64,000 bases of DNA from Ruminococcus sp. (GTDB taxonomy: Bacteria > Bacillota > Clostridia > Oscillospirales > Ruminococcaceae): the NCBI RefSeq assembly GCF_016287535.1, contig NZ_JAEFAJ010000008.1, positions 1-64,000 on the forward strand, written 5' to 3'. Shown in pieces: positions 53,901-61,766 of this stretch (the first letter of the stretch is position 1; each line of letters begins with the position of its first letter). Both the position numbers and the translations under genes were made by a program. The notes below the pieces were generated by a model. That model worked only from the letters and a program-made list of their open reading frames with translations. It did not search any database and was not told the origin of the DNA.

Positions 53901-54518
53901 ATGGAACTGAGCAACAGGATAAAGGAACTGAGAACTGAAAAGGGCTGGTCGCAGGAGGTACTGGCACAGCGCGCGTATGTCAGCCGTCAGACCATATCCA
54001 ACTGGGAGACAGAAAGGAGTTATCCCGACGTACACAGTCTGCTTATCCTCAGTGACCTTTTCGGCGTTTCTCTCGATGAACTTATCAAAGGAGATGTTGA
54101 TACTATGAAAGAAACGATTAACAGGAATGACGGGAAGGAAATGAAAAAGCTTTATAATCTTGCAGGTTTAGAAATGCTTGCAGGGTTGGCATCAGGGGTG
54201 CTCGCTTCTGTATTGAATGCCGAGCCGCTGAGAATGTTATGTGCGGTACTTACAGGAGTGTTTCTGACAGCCGATTTTATAACATTCCGCAGAATGGGGC
54301 AGATGCAGGAGGAGCACGATGTTCAGACATACCGCGAGGTCATTGCTTTCATGAACGGCGAAACTCTCGATGAGATCGAAAAAGCCGCGGAGCTTGAAAA
54401 GCGGAAGGTACTGAAGAAGAAACGCATTCTGGCTTTGGTTTTGATCCTGGGTATAGGTGTGGCGATCGAAATTATCATTTTTTCGGTTTTATTATTGATA
54501 AGCCGCGGATATATCTGA
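53901..54518 (+). CDS. XRE-family regulator with C-terminal membrane helices
   Basis: About 205 residues. The first 65 residues are a Cro/CI-type helix-turn-helix (LRTEKGWSQEVLAQRAYVSRQTISNWE, split as two helices). Three hydrophobic segments follow, two around residues 95-130 and one at the C-terminus. Such membrane-tethered regulators are common in Firmicutes and usually sense an envelope or peptide signal; targets are unknown. ATG at 53901 follows AAAGGAG. It is a single-gene unit. Confidence 0.87.
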   Translation: MELSNRIKELRTEKGWSQEVLAQRAYVSRQTISNWETERSYPDVHSLLILSDLFGVSLDELIKGDVDTMKETINRNDGKEMKKLYNLAGLEMLAGLASGVLASVLNAEPLRMLCAVLTGVFLTADFITFRRMGQMQEEHDVQTYREVIAFMNGETLDEIEKAAELEKRKVLKKKRILALVLILGIGVAIEIIIFSVLLLISRGYI

Positions 54519-54533
54519 ACCTGAAGCGTGAGG

Positions 54534-54550
54534 AGCCCTTCGGGCTTTTT
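54534..54550 (+). terminator. Terminator of the XRE gene
   Basis: A short 5-bp stem, AGCCC (54534-54538) and GGGCT (54542-54546), with a TTC loop and a T-run. The following 54552-54729 is very AT-rich and shows no gene. Confidence 0.75.
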
Positions 54551-54729
54551 ACTTGATGTTTATAAAAGCACATTTTGTATAGCTTTTGTATTTCCAAACT
54601 GTAACTAAATATATTTTTATAACGCATAAAAGTAAAGACATTGACTCTAAAATATCAAATGAGCAGTTTTTACTGCATTTTTATAGTAAATTGCACTAAA
54701 ATCAATTCAAATTTTCTACATTTCAATAG

Positions 54730-54758
54730 TTGAAATAATATAATAAATATGTTATAAT
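54730..54758 (+). promoter_or_regulatory. Promoter of the DivIVA-like gene
   Basis: -35 TTGAAA (54730-54735), 17 bp of AT-rich spacer, -10 TATAAT (54753-54758). The upstream 100 bp is strongly AT-rich, which may act as an UP element. The leader would be about 145 nt. Confidence 0.82.
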
Positions 54759-54779
54759 TTACATAAGGCAAAATCATCA

Positions 54780-54895
54780 GAACCTGTATTCATGGACTGT
54801 GAAGGCTTTTTTATATGCAATATCACTAACTCCGCCTTCATAGCGCTCGAATATGGGTTCTTATTCCTTAATTTTTTACCTCGGTCTGACCGAGG
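54780..54895 (+). ncRNA. Structured 5' leader of the DivIVA-like gene
   Basis: A 12-pair helix, GAACCTGTATTC (54780-54791) with GAATATGGGTTC (54849-54860) including two G-U pairs, encloses a second helix TGAAGGC/GCCTTCA (54800-54806, 54834-54840). A T-rich stretch follows, then a 7-bp hairpin CCTCGGT/ACCGAGG (54879-54895) that ends next to the ribosome site. G-U pairs within the first helix suggest an RNA rather than a DNA site. No known riboswitch consensus was recognised. Confidence 0.5.
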
Positions 54896-54910
54896 GGAAC
54901 GGAGAGTACC

Positions 54911-56374
54911 ATGAGCGAACCAACACCAACCGTATTAAGAGAGACCAAGATCGGTCAGAAGGGCTTTATCAAAGAGGACGTTATCACATACCTCGACGAA
55001 CTCAATTCAAAGATAGTTGCCCTTGAAGAAGAAAATAAGGCGTTAAAGGATAAAGGAGGACAGGCTGACCCTGAAGAGATCAACAGGCTCAAAGGTCAGG
55101 TAGAGAACCTCCAGGAGAAGCTCAATACCTCCAATAATGCTCTCAGAGCTGCGAAAAAGGAAAATGAAGAGCTTCAGAATACGATCACACAGCTCAAGGC
55201 TTCGGGCGGCGGACAGCAGGCTGCTGCTGCTCTGGAGGCTGCCAAGAAGGAAATAGATACACTCAAGGAAAAGCTCAAGGCCGCAGAACAGAAGGCTGCT
55301 GCAGGTGCTGCTAATCCGCAGGCAAATGCACAGACAACAGCTGCTCTTGAAGCTGCCAAGAAGGAAATAGAGGATCTCAGGAACAGGCTCAGAGCTGCTG
55401 AGCAGAAGGCTGCCGCAGGCGCTGCTGCCGGCGGAGCTGCTGACGGTGAGCTTGCTAAGGTTAAGCAGGAGCTCGCCAAGATCACTGATGAGCTCAACGC
55501 CAAGAAGAAGGAGATCGCTGATATCACCGGCAAGCTCGACGCCAAGACCAAGGAGGCTGCTGACGCGGTTGCCGCTAAGGACGCTGAGATCAAAAAGCTC
55601 AACGACGAGATCACAGATCTCAAGGAGAACGCTGCTCCTACATTCGATATGGGCGCTCTCTTCACAGAAGCTCAGAAGAATGTAACTCAGATCCAGAACA
55701 AGGCCAAGAGAGACGCTGAGGCGGTTACCAAGGAAGCTAACGACAAGGCTGCTCAGGTCCTCAAGGACGCTAATATCGAAGCTGAAAAGGCTGTTGCAAA
55801 TGCAAATGTTGCTGCTGAGGCCTGCATCAAGGAAGCTAACGATCAGGCTCGCAATACAGTAAATGAAGCTAATTCACACGCTGATAAGGTAAACGCGATG
55901 TCAAAGACTGTACGCGAAATGCTCCTCACAGAGATCGAGAGCATCAACAGCAAGTTCACAGATATCGCTTCTGTACTCAATAACCTTACAGGTCAGTGCT
56001 CCGGCAGAATGAACGACGCTCAGAATATCATCAGCGAAGCTCGCAAGGCTGTAGACGTTCAGAAGAACGACGGCGTTGTCAAGAGAGCTGATCCTCCGAG
56101 AGCTGAATTCAAGCCCCTGAAGGCTCCTAAGGCTGATATTTCCGAACTCCCTTCAGCTAAGGTGAACGAGGTAAAGTCTGATGACAGCTTCAACAGGAAC
56201 AACAACAATAACAACAATAATAAGCCGGCACAGCCCAGCGCTAATCAGGCAAGTGTTCAGAACCAGCAGAATAAGCCTGTACAGAACGGCAACAAGAGCG
56301 CTAACTTCAATTTTGATATGGCTGAGCTCCTGAAGGCTGCTGAGGAAGAAGCTGCCAAGGACGGCGAAAACTAA
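54911..56374 (+). CDS. DivIVA-like coiled-coil protein
   Basis: 487 residues, with no signal or membrane helix. The N-terminal 35 residues (IGQKGFIKEDVITYLDEL) resemble the membrane-curvature head of DivIVA/GpsB proteins. Coiled coil then runs from about residue 35 to 370, with a duplicated segment (AALEAAKKEI followed by RAAEQKAAAGAA-type sequence). The last 110 residues are Asn/Gln/Lys-rich with a short conserved-looking end (FNFDMAELLKAAEEE). Narrow codon choice suggests high expression. A polar or septal scaffold is inferred; function is not proven. Confidence 0.75.
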   Translation: MSEPTPTVLRETKIGQKGFIKEDVITYLDELNSKIVALEEENKALKDKGGQADPEEINRLKGQVENLQEKLNTSNNALRAAKKENEELQNTITQLKASGGGQQAAAALEAAKKEIDTLKEKLKAAEQKAAAGAANPQANAQTTAALEAAKKEIEDLRNRLRAAEQKAAAGAAAGGAADGELAKVKQELAKITDELNAKKKEIADITGKLDAKTKEAADAVAAKDAEIKKLNDEITDLKENAAPTFDMGALFTEAQKNVTQIQNKAKRDAEAVTKEANDKAAQVLKDANIEAEKAVANANVAAEACIKEANDQARNTVNEANSHADKVNAMSKTVREMLLTEIESINSKFTDIASVLNNLTGQCSGRMNDAQNIISEARKAVDVQKNDGVVKRADPPRAEFKPLKAPKADISELPSAKVNEVKSDDSFNRNNNNNNNNKPAQPSANQASVQNQQNKPVQNGNKSANFNFDMAELLKAAEEEAAKDGEN

Positions 56375-56385
56375 GAGAATATCTG

Positions 56386-56416
56386 TCCGTTTCCCCGGCA
56401 GGTCCGGGGGAACGGA
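56386..56416 (+). other. Strong hairpin without a T-run after the DivIVA-like gene
   Basis: A 13-pair stem, TCCGTTTCCCCGG (56386-56398) and CCGGGGGAACGGA (56404-56416), with one G-U pair and a five-base loop. Without a T-run it is more likely to protect the upstream mRNA end than to terminate. Confidence 0.6.
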
Positions 56417-56460
56417 TAATAAACATATTGATCGGATATGCAGATTGTTGGGTGGATATC

Positions 56461-57051
56461 TTGCTTGATTTGGATTTCAATTTGAATGAACTTAACAGTA
56501 AAACTGATGAGGAGCTTGCCGTTCTCGGCAAGACAGACAAAACAGCCGCTGCTGTTCTTGTATCACGTTTTTCAAAGCTTGTTTTTATTAAATCAGAAAT
56601 TTATGCAAACTCCGAGACCGACAGCGATGACCTGCATCAAGAGGGTATGATCAGTCTGCTTAAAGCTATCGAAGCCTTTGACATACGAAAAGGGGTGAAG
56701 TTCTCTACATTTGCGGAGGTGTGTATCACCAACCGTATGAGAACAGTGTCAAAAAAGTCCGTAAGGGACCTCAGCTTTGCCGAGAGGATAGACAGCGACG
56801 AGGCAGCAGATGTACTGTCTGTGGAGGAAACTCCGGAAAGTATATATTTTTATAAGGAATTCTTTTCCGAGCTTTGGAAGGATATATGTTCTGTTCTTTC
56901 ACTTACTGAGCTGAATGTCCTTACGCTCTGCGTACAGGGGCTCAGTTACAAGGATACTGCGGAAAAGCTGGGGATGACCGAGAAATCAGTCGATAATGCA
57001 ATGCAGCGTGCAAGAAAGAAAATACGTGCGCTTATGCATGACACAAATTGA
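56461..57051 (+). CDS. SigH-like sigma-70 family factor
   Basis: About 196 residues. Region 2 contains DDLHQEGMISLLKAIEAFD and FSTFAEVCITNRM; region 4 ends with LSYKDTAEKLGM and KSVDNAMQRARKKI. These resemble SigH, which drives early sporulation and other stationary-phase genes, but it is diverged and could be another alternative factor. The start is uncertain: TTG at 56461 follows GGTGG; an upstream in-frame TTG at 56428 is possible. No anti-sigma gene is adjacent. Confidence 0.78.
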   Translation: MLDLDFNLNELNSKTDEELAVLGKTDKTAAAVLVSRFSKLVFIKSEIYANSETDSDDLHQEGMISLLKAIEAFDIRKGVKFSTFAEVCITNRMRTVSKKSVRDLSFAERIDSDEAADVLSVEETPESIYFYKEFFSELWKDICSVLSLTELNVLTLCVQGLSYKDTAEKLGMTEKSVDNAMQRARKKIRALMHDTN

Positions 57052-57055
57052 ATAT

Positions 57056-57122
57056 GACCGTGTAGCTCAAGCCAGCAGAGCGTTGTTTTACAAAGATGTG
57101 GGTGGAAATCCAACCGTGGTCG
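57056..57122 (+). other. tRNA-like cloverleaf with shortened anticodon arm
   Basis: Arms in tRNA order and spacing: acceptor GACCGTG (57056-57062) with CGTGGTC (57115-57121), seven pairs including two G-U; T57063-A57064 at positions 8 and 9; D-arm GCTC/GAGC with a nine-base loop; a mini hairpin TTGT-TTT-ACAA (57083-57093) where the anticodon arm should be; T-arm GTGGG/CCAAC (one mismatch) with the seven-base loop TGGAAAT directly joined to the acceptor. The 3' end is G then AAAAAA, not CCA. It cannot be a normal tRNA; it may be a decayed tRNA or a tRNA-like leader of the next gene. Confidence 0.5.
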
Positions 57123-57148
57123 AAAAAAATTAAGCGAGGTATAGTACT

Positions 57149-57424
57149 ATGTACGAAGACAAGACATTAGTTTGCAAGGATTGCGGAAACGAGTTCATTT
57201 TCTCCGCAGGCGAGCAGGAATTTTATGCAGAGAAAGGTTTCGTTAACGAGCCACAGAGATGCAAATCATGTCGTGACGCAAGAAAGAACGCAGGCAAGGC
57301 TGAGCGTGTAATGTACACAGCGGTTTGCGCATCATGCGGCGGCGAAGCAAAGGTTCCTTTCGAGCCGAAGGAAGGAAGAGCAGTTTATTGCAGCGATTGC
57401 TTCGCAAAGATGAACGAGGCATAA
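57149..57424 (+). CDS. Small zinc-ribbon protein
   Basis: 91 residues with four Cys pairs: CKDCG near the start, CKSCRD near residue 37, CASCGG near residue 60 and CSDCFA near the end. The first pair belongs to the probable zinc-ribbon domain often linked to DEAD-box helicase-like or cold-shock proteins; the second pair matches the CxxC zinc-ribbon of small Firmicute proteins. Likely a nucleic acid- or protein-binding zinc protein; role unknown. It lies 27 bp after the tRNA-like element and has its own terminator. Confidence 0.82.
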   Translation: MYEDKTLVCKDCGNEFIFSAGEQEFYAEKGFVNEPQRCKSCRDARKNAGKAERVMYTAVCASCGGEAKVPFEPKEGRAVYCSDCFAKMNEA

Positions 57425-57437
57425 TTTATGAGACCGA

Positions 57438-57467
57438 AAGCACAGTCGGAAACGGCTGTGCTTGGTT
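57438..57467 (+). terminator. Terminator of the zinc-ribbon gene
   Basis: A 10-pair stem, AAGCACAGTC (57438-57447) with GGCTGTGCTT (57454-57463) including one G-U pair, six-base loop, then GGTTTTG. Confidence 0.85.
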
Positions 57468-57523
57468 TTGTTTATGCGTACTGCTGTGCAGTGCGCTATT
57501 TTTAGTATGGATGAGGTGCAGTA

Positions 57524-58969
57524 ATGCTTGATAACAGACTGAAAAAGATAGCGGAGCTCGTGAGCGGAGAGGGTATTGCCGTTGACGTCGGTACAGACCA
57601 TGCCTATCTCGCGGCTGAGCTCGTGAAGAGCGGCAAGTGCAGCAGGGTAATAGCTTCTGATGTAAAGGAAGGTCCCCTTGAATCTGCAAGGAATACAGTT
57701 GAAAAGTACGGCGTGAGCGATAACGTGGAGCTTGTCCTTTCTGACGGACTTGAAAATATCTCGCTGAATGGTGTGTCGGATATTGTCATTGCCGGTATGG
57801 GCGGCGAGACTATCGCCGCAATAATGGAAAATGCCGCAGCTGATAAGCCTTATGACATCAGGTTCATACTGCAGCCTATGACAAAGGTGGAGCTTCTGCG
57901 CCGAAAGCTGTATGAAATGTGCTATGAGATAACTGAGGAGCATATTGTTGCAGACGGCGATAAAATGTACGTTGTAATCGTCGCAGAGAATGCAGGTGAC
58001 TGGCGCCTGCTGACCGAATTTGAATCGCTTTACGGCTTTTTTGAAAACGATGAGCCCGGATCTGAGTACCGCAGAAATGAAGCACAAAGACTTGAGAAGG
58101 TGAGCGCTGCCCTTGAAGGCAGCGGAAAAAGTCCGGAAGCACAGCATTATGCAGCTCTTGCGTATAAGATCAAAAATGGCGGCGACATTGTAAAAATAGA
58201 TGATATTTACAGATATCTCGATACCCTTTATCCGTTCTCATCTCAGGACAGCTGGGACAATTCGGGACTTCTTGTGGAAAATTATGATATGGAGTGCAGC
58301 AAGGTGCTTCTTTCCCTTGATATCAGCCGGGAAGTTGTGCATGAGGCTGCAAATAAAGGCGCGGAGCTCATTGTTTCGCATCATCCTGTGATATTTGAGC
58401 CGCTCAGAGCCATAACCCGCAGCAGTGCGGTGTATGAGCTTATAGACAGCGGTATCGCCGCATTATGTATGCATACCAACCTCGATATCAGTGAGGGCGG
58501 CACTAATGGAGTTATCCTCAGGGAGCTTGAGAAGAAGTACAGGCTCACAGGAGAACCTGAGCCCTTTGAGGAAATAGGCGGCGGCAGACACTATGGCTGG
58601 ATAGTTCAGCTTGCTGAGCCTATTCTTCCTGCGGAGCTTGCGAATGGACTCAAATCCATATTCGGCTGCGAGTATGTCCGCATGAGCAGACGCAGACACA
58701 GGATATCAAGGATAGCATTCTGTTCGGGTTCTGGCGGTTCAATGCTGGGGGAAGCTCTTGCAAAGGGCTGTGATGCGCTTATAACGGGCGATGTTAAGCA
58801 TGATGTGTGGATATCCGCCAACAACAGCCTTATATCGCTGTTCGACTGCGGACATTTCCACACGGAGAATATAGTTCTCAATGAACTGCGGCGTGTACTT
58901 GAGGAGAAGTTCCCGCAGCTGGATATAGAAATATCCGGGAACAGCATCGATCCCTGTGAGTACGTCTGA
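57524..58969 (+). CDS. Fusion of tRNA m1A22 methyltransferase TrmK and Nif3-like protein
   Basis: 481 residues. Residues 1 to about 222 are TrmK-like: VDVGTDHAYLAAELV for SAM and IVIAGMGGETIAAIM. From about 225 a Nif3/YqfO domain begins: DSWDNSGLLVEN, IVSHHPVIFEPL and a C-terminal GCDALITGDVKHD, the dinuclear metal-site ligands. TrmK methylates A22 of tRNA; the role of Nif3 proteins is unsettled. In Bacillus these are two neighbouring genes, yqfN and yqfO; here no stop lies between them. GAGGTG before the ATG. Confidence 0.9.
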   Translation: MLDNRLKKIAELVSGEGIAVDVGTDHAYLAAELVKSGKCSRVIASDVKEGPLESARNTVEKYGVSDNVELVLSDGLENISLNGVSDIVIAGMGGETIAAIMENAAADKPYDIRFILQPMTKVELLRRKLYEMCYEITEEHIVADGDKMYVVIVAENAGDWRLLTEFESLYGFFENDEPGSEYRRNEAQRLEKVSAALEGSGKSPEAQHYAALAYKIKNGGDIVKIDDIYRYLDTLYPFSSQDSWDNSGLLVENYDMECSKVLLSLDISREVVHEAANKGAELIVSHHPVIFEPLRAITRSSAVYELIDSGIAALCMHTNLDISEGGTNGVILRELEKKYRLTGEPEPFEEIGGGRHYGWIVQLAEPILPAELANGLKSIFGCEYVRMSRRRHRISRIAFCSGSGGSMLGEALAKGCDALITGDVKHDVWISANNSLISLFDCGHFHTENIVLNELRRVLEEKFPQLDIEISGNSIDPCEYV

Positions 58970-58978
58970 GGTGAGCCG

Positions 58979-59806
58979 ATGAGTATATTTATATGTCCTG
59001 TATGCGGCGAAAAGCTTGAACGGAAGGAAAACGCATATATTTGCGGCAGGAATCACAGCTTTGATGTGGCTAGAAGCGGATATGTGAATCTCCTGCTCTC
59101 GAAGCATATGGGAAAGACAGTTCACGGGGATAACAAGTTCATGGTGCAGGCGAGACGGAGATTTCTTGACAAAGACTATTACGCACCGCTGTGTGACGCT
59201 ATCTGTGACTCGGTATGCGACAGCTTTGAAGGTGGAACGATTCTTGACGCAGGCTGCGGCGAGGGATATTACACCGCCGCAATAATTGATAAGTTGCATG
59301 AGCAAAATATTGCTTATGACGTGTACGGGATAGATATCTCAAAAGCAGCGGTTGAGTATTCGGCAAAGCGCTGCAGGGATGCTGAGCTTGCTGTGGCAAG
59401 CGTGTTCCATATCCCCGCGGCAGACAGCAGCTGCGATATGCTGGTGACTCTCTTTGCGCCGTATTGCGGCGAGGAGTTCCGGAGAGTGCTTAAAGACAAT
59501 GGCGTGATGATAATGGTGATACCCTCGGAAAATCACCTTTGGGAGCTGAAAAAAGCTATATACGATACCCCCTACAGAAACGAGGTCAAGCCCTATGAGC
59601 TGGAAGGCTTCAGGCTTGAAAGCAGGAAGAGGATAACCTATGAAATAAGCCTTGATTCACAGGAGGATATAGACGCGCTGTTCTCCATGACTCCCTACTA
59701 CTACCGCACGGGCAGGGAGCAGCAGGAGAGACTGGCGCGTATCGGCAGTATTTGCACTGAAGCTGATTTTGAATTGCTTGTATATCGCAATTTTTGGTTA
59801 GAATAA
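58979..59806 (+). CDS. 23S rRNA guanine N1-methyltransferase, RlmA family
   Basis: 275 residues. An N-terminal zinc knuckle (CPVCGEKL, then CGRNHSFD) and the family segment ARSGYVNLL lead to a class I methyltransferase domain with LDAGCGEGYYTAAI near residue 87. RlmA proteins methylate G745 or G748 in 23S rRNA hairpin 35; the latter gives macrolide tolerance in some Gram-positives. Which guanine is used cannot be told. It starts nine bases after the TrmK-Nif3 gene. Confidence 0.88.
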   Translation: MSIFICPVCGEKLERKENAYICGRNHSFDVARSGYVNLLLSKHMGKTVHGDNKFMVQARRRFLDKDYYAPLCDAICDSVCDSFEGGTILDAGCGEGYYTAAIIDKLHEQNIAYDVYGIDISKAAVEYSAKRCRDAELAVASVFHIPAADSSCDMLVTLFAPYCGEEFRRVLKDNGVMIMVIPSENHLWELKKAIYDTPYRNEVKPYELEGFRLESRKRITYEISLDSQEDIDALFSMTPYYYRTGREQQERLARIGSICTEADFELLVYRNFWLE

Positions 59807-59821
59807 ATTCAGGAAAAATGA

Positions 59822-60000
59822 TATAATTATTAGATGTGTGGTGGCTGCCGTCGGGCAGCCGCTGATCTGAACTCTGTTCAGAAAGTGCAGATCTTTCCGG
59901 AAATTCAGGGATCTGCCCGGACACAGATAAGAGAAGAGAGTATGCGTGCGGTTCTGAGGACGCAGCAACCTTGAAAACAGGGCTCTGCGTTCATTTTTTT
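59822..60000 (+). ncRNA. Structured leader with terminator before rqcH
   Basis: A TATAAT at 59822 could start a transcript with three hairpins: GGCTGCC/GGCAGCC (59843-59860), CTGAAC/GTTCAG (59867-59881) and GCAGATC/GATCTGC (59887-59916). Near the end ACGCAG/CTGCGT (59960-59965, 59985-59990) plus a T-run forms a terminator 16 bp before the gene. TGCGT (59943-59947) can pair with ACGCA (59960-59964) instead, as an antiterminator would. It looks like a riboswitch or attenuator, or a small RNA ending here. No known consensus was recognised. Confidence 0.5.
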
Positions 60001-60016
60001 GAAAAGGAATGATACT

Positions 60017-61765
60017 ATGGCTCTTGACGGGGCTTTTCTGTATGCAGTCAGAAACGAGCTTCTGCCTCTGATCGGCGGAAGAGTTGAAAAAATACACCAG
60101 CCCTCCCGTGAGGAAGTAATAATATCAGTACGTACCCGAAGCGGCAGCAAAAAGCTGTATATCTCGGCAAATGCCGGCAGCGCAAGGGTGCATATAACAG
60201 AAAACAGCGTTGACAATCCGCAGACTCCGCCTATGTTCTGTATGCTGCTGAGAAAAAGGCTGGGCAGCGGCAAGCTCACGGATATAAGGCAGGACGGCCT
60301 TGAAAGGATACTCTTCCTCGACTTTGAATGTGTGAACGAGCTCGGTGATATGGTCACTGTTACTCTTGCCTGCGAGATAATGGGACGCTGCTCAAACCTT
60401 ATAATAATCTGCGACGGAAAAGTCGTTGACAGTATAAAGCGTGTTGACGAGGATATGTCCCGTGAGCGTCTGGTGCTTCCGGGAATGAAGTACACCATGC
60501 CGCCGAGAGATGACAGGCTGAATTTCCTTGCGGCTGAGCCTGAGGAGATAAAGGAAAGACTTGCCGGTACAGAGCCGAAGGAGCTCTCCAAGGCGCTGAT
60601 AAGGATATTCGAGGGAATCTCTCCCATACTTGCAAGGGAATGGACGTTTTTTGCCGGCAGAGGTGCCCACATAGATAGCGGAAGCATAACAGAGGATCAG
60701 CTCGACAGGCTCCTTTTTGCTGTAAAACGAACCCGTGAACAGCTTGTAAGCGGTGAGTGCTGCTTTTCGGCTGTAAGCGACAAGGAAGGACAGCTGAAGG
60801 ATTTCTCATTCATACGCCTTTCACAGTTCGGTACACTGATGTATACAAAGGAGCTGGGAAGCGCTTCAGAGCTGCTGGACTACTTTTACTCTGAACGCGA
60901 CCGTGCTGCGCGTACAAAGCAGCGTGCCAATGATCTTTTCAAGCTTCTTATGAACCTTACCGACAGGACTTCAAGGCGTATCGCCGCGCAGCGTGAAGAG
61001 CTTGCAGCCTGCGCCGGAAAAGATGAGGCAAAGCTCTGCGGCGACCTTATCTCAGCGAATATGTACCGTATACAGAAGGGCGACAGCAGCGCTACAGTCG
61101 AGAACTTCTACGACGAGAGCTGTCCGCAGATGACGATATCACTTGATGTGAGAAAAACTCCTGCACAGAATGCGCAGCATTATTATAATGAATACAAGAA
61201 GTCGGTAACGGCAGAGGAAAAGCTTGCCGTTCAGATACAGAAGGGCGAGGATGAGCTCCAGTACCTGGAAAGCGTTTTTGACTCGCTCACAAGAGCTTCC
61301 TCCGAGAATGATATAATACAGCTTCGTCTGGAGCTCCGTGAACAGGGCTATGTTAAGTACGCAGGCGGCAAAGCAAAGCCTCCCAAGGCGCTTCCCCCCA
61401 TAGAGTACAGATCAAGCGACGGGTTTACCATACTCGTAGGACGCAATAATAAGCAGAATGACCAGCTGAGCCTGAAGTTTGCGGAGAAATCTGATATATG
61501 GCTCCATACTCAGCTTATAACAGGTTCCCATGTGCTGATACTCACTGACGGAGCGACACCGCCCGACAAGACCATTGAAGAGGCGGCGGTGATAGCTGCT
61601 GTCAACAGCAGCGGCAGAGATTCCGGACTTGTTCCCGTGGATTACTGCCTTGCAAAATTCGTCAAGAAGCCGGCAGGCGCCAAGCCGGGAAAGGTCATTT
61701 TCACAAATTACAGAACAGCTTTTGTCAAGCCCGATACAGAGCTTGAGCAGAGCCTGAGGGTGTGA
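60017..61765 (+). CDS. rqcH: Ribosome quality control protein RqcH (NFACT family)
   Basis: About 582 residues: the N-terminal NFACT-N domain (LDGAFLYAVRNELLPLIGGRVEKI), a helix-hairpin-helix and long coiled coil (residues 285-420), and a C-terminal NFACT-R domain with DIWLHTQLITGSHVLI. Often annotated as a fibronectin-binding protein; the family binds stalled 50S subunits and adds C-terminal alanine tails. ATG at 60017 follows AAAGGAAT. Confidence 0.93.
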   Translation: MALDGAFLYAVRNELLPLIGGRVEKIHQPSREEVIISVRTRSGSKKLYISANAGSARVHITENSVDNPQTPPMFCMLLRKRLGSGKLTDIRQDGLERILFLDFECVNELGDMVTVTLACEIMGRCSNLIIICDGKVVDSIKRVDEDMSRERLVLPGMKYTMPPRDDRLNFLAAEPEEIKERLAGTEPKELSKALIRIFEGISPILAREWTFFAGRGAHIDSGSITEDQLDRLLFAVKRTREQLVSGECCFSAVSDKEGQLKDFSFIRLSQFGTLMYTKELGSASELLDYFYSERDRAARTKQRANDLFKLLMNLTDRTSRRIAAQREELAACAGKDEAKLCGDLISANMYRIQKGDSSATVENFYDESCPQMTISLDVRKTPAQNAQHYYNEYKKSVTAEEKLAVQIQKGEDELQYLESVFDSLTRASSENDIIQLRLELREQGYVKYAGGKAKPPKALPPIEYRSSDGFTILVGRNNKQNDQLSLKFAEKSDIWLHTQLITGSHVLILTDGATPPDKTIEEAAVIAAVNSSGRDSGLVPVDYCLAKFVKKPAGAKPGKVIFTNYRTAFVKPDTELEQSLRV

Positions 61766-61766
61766 T

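Noticed and set aside
53735-53938. 67-residue open frame downstream of ftsZ
   Set aside because: It starts inside the ftsZ terminator, lacks a ribosome site and overlaps the promoter and start of the XRE gene.
57056-57122. Functional tRNA-Val, suggested by TTTACAA
   Set aside because: Only 16 bases lie between D and T arms, too few for a normal anticodon arm and variable loop, and the D-loop lacks GG.
59866-59882. GAAC-TCT-GTTC as a LexA (SOS) box
   Set aside because: The half-sites are three bases apart instead of four and the site fits the hairpin series of the rqcH leader; no SOS gene follows.
59862-59888. Hammerhead ribozyme, suggested by CTGAT and a hairpin followed by GAAA
   Set aside because: The invariant bases after CTGAT do not match and no stem I or III with a cleavage site is present.
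59930-59975. SAM-I riboswitch, suggested by GCAACC and AGAGAAGAGAG
   Set aside because: The conserved GAGGGA and GGCCC segments and the P1-P4 order are absent.
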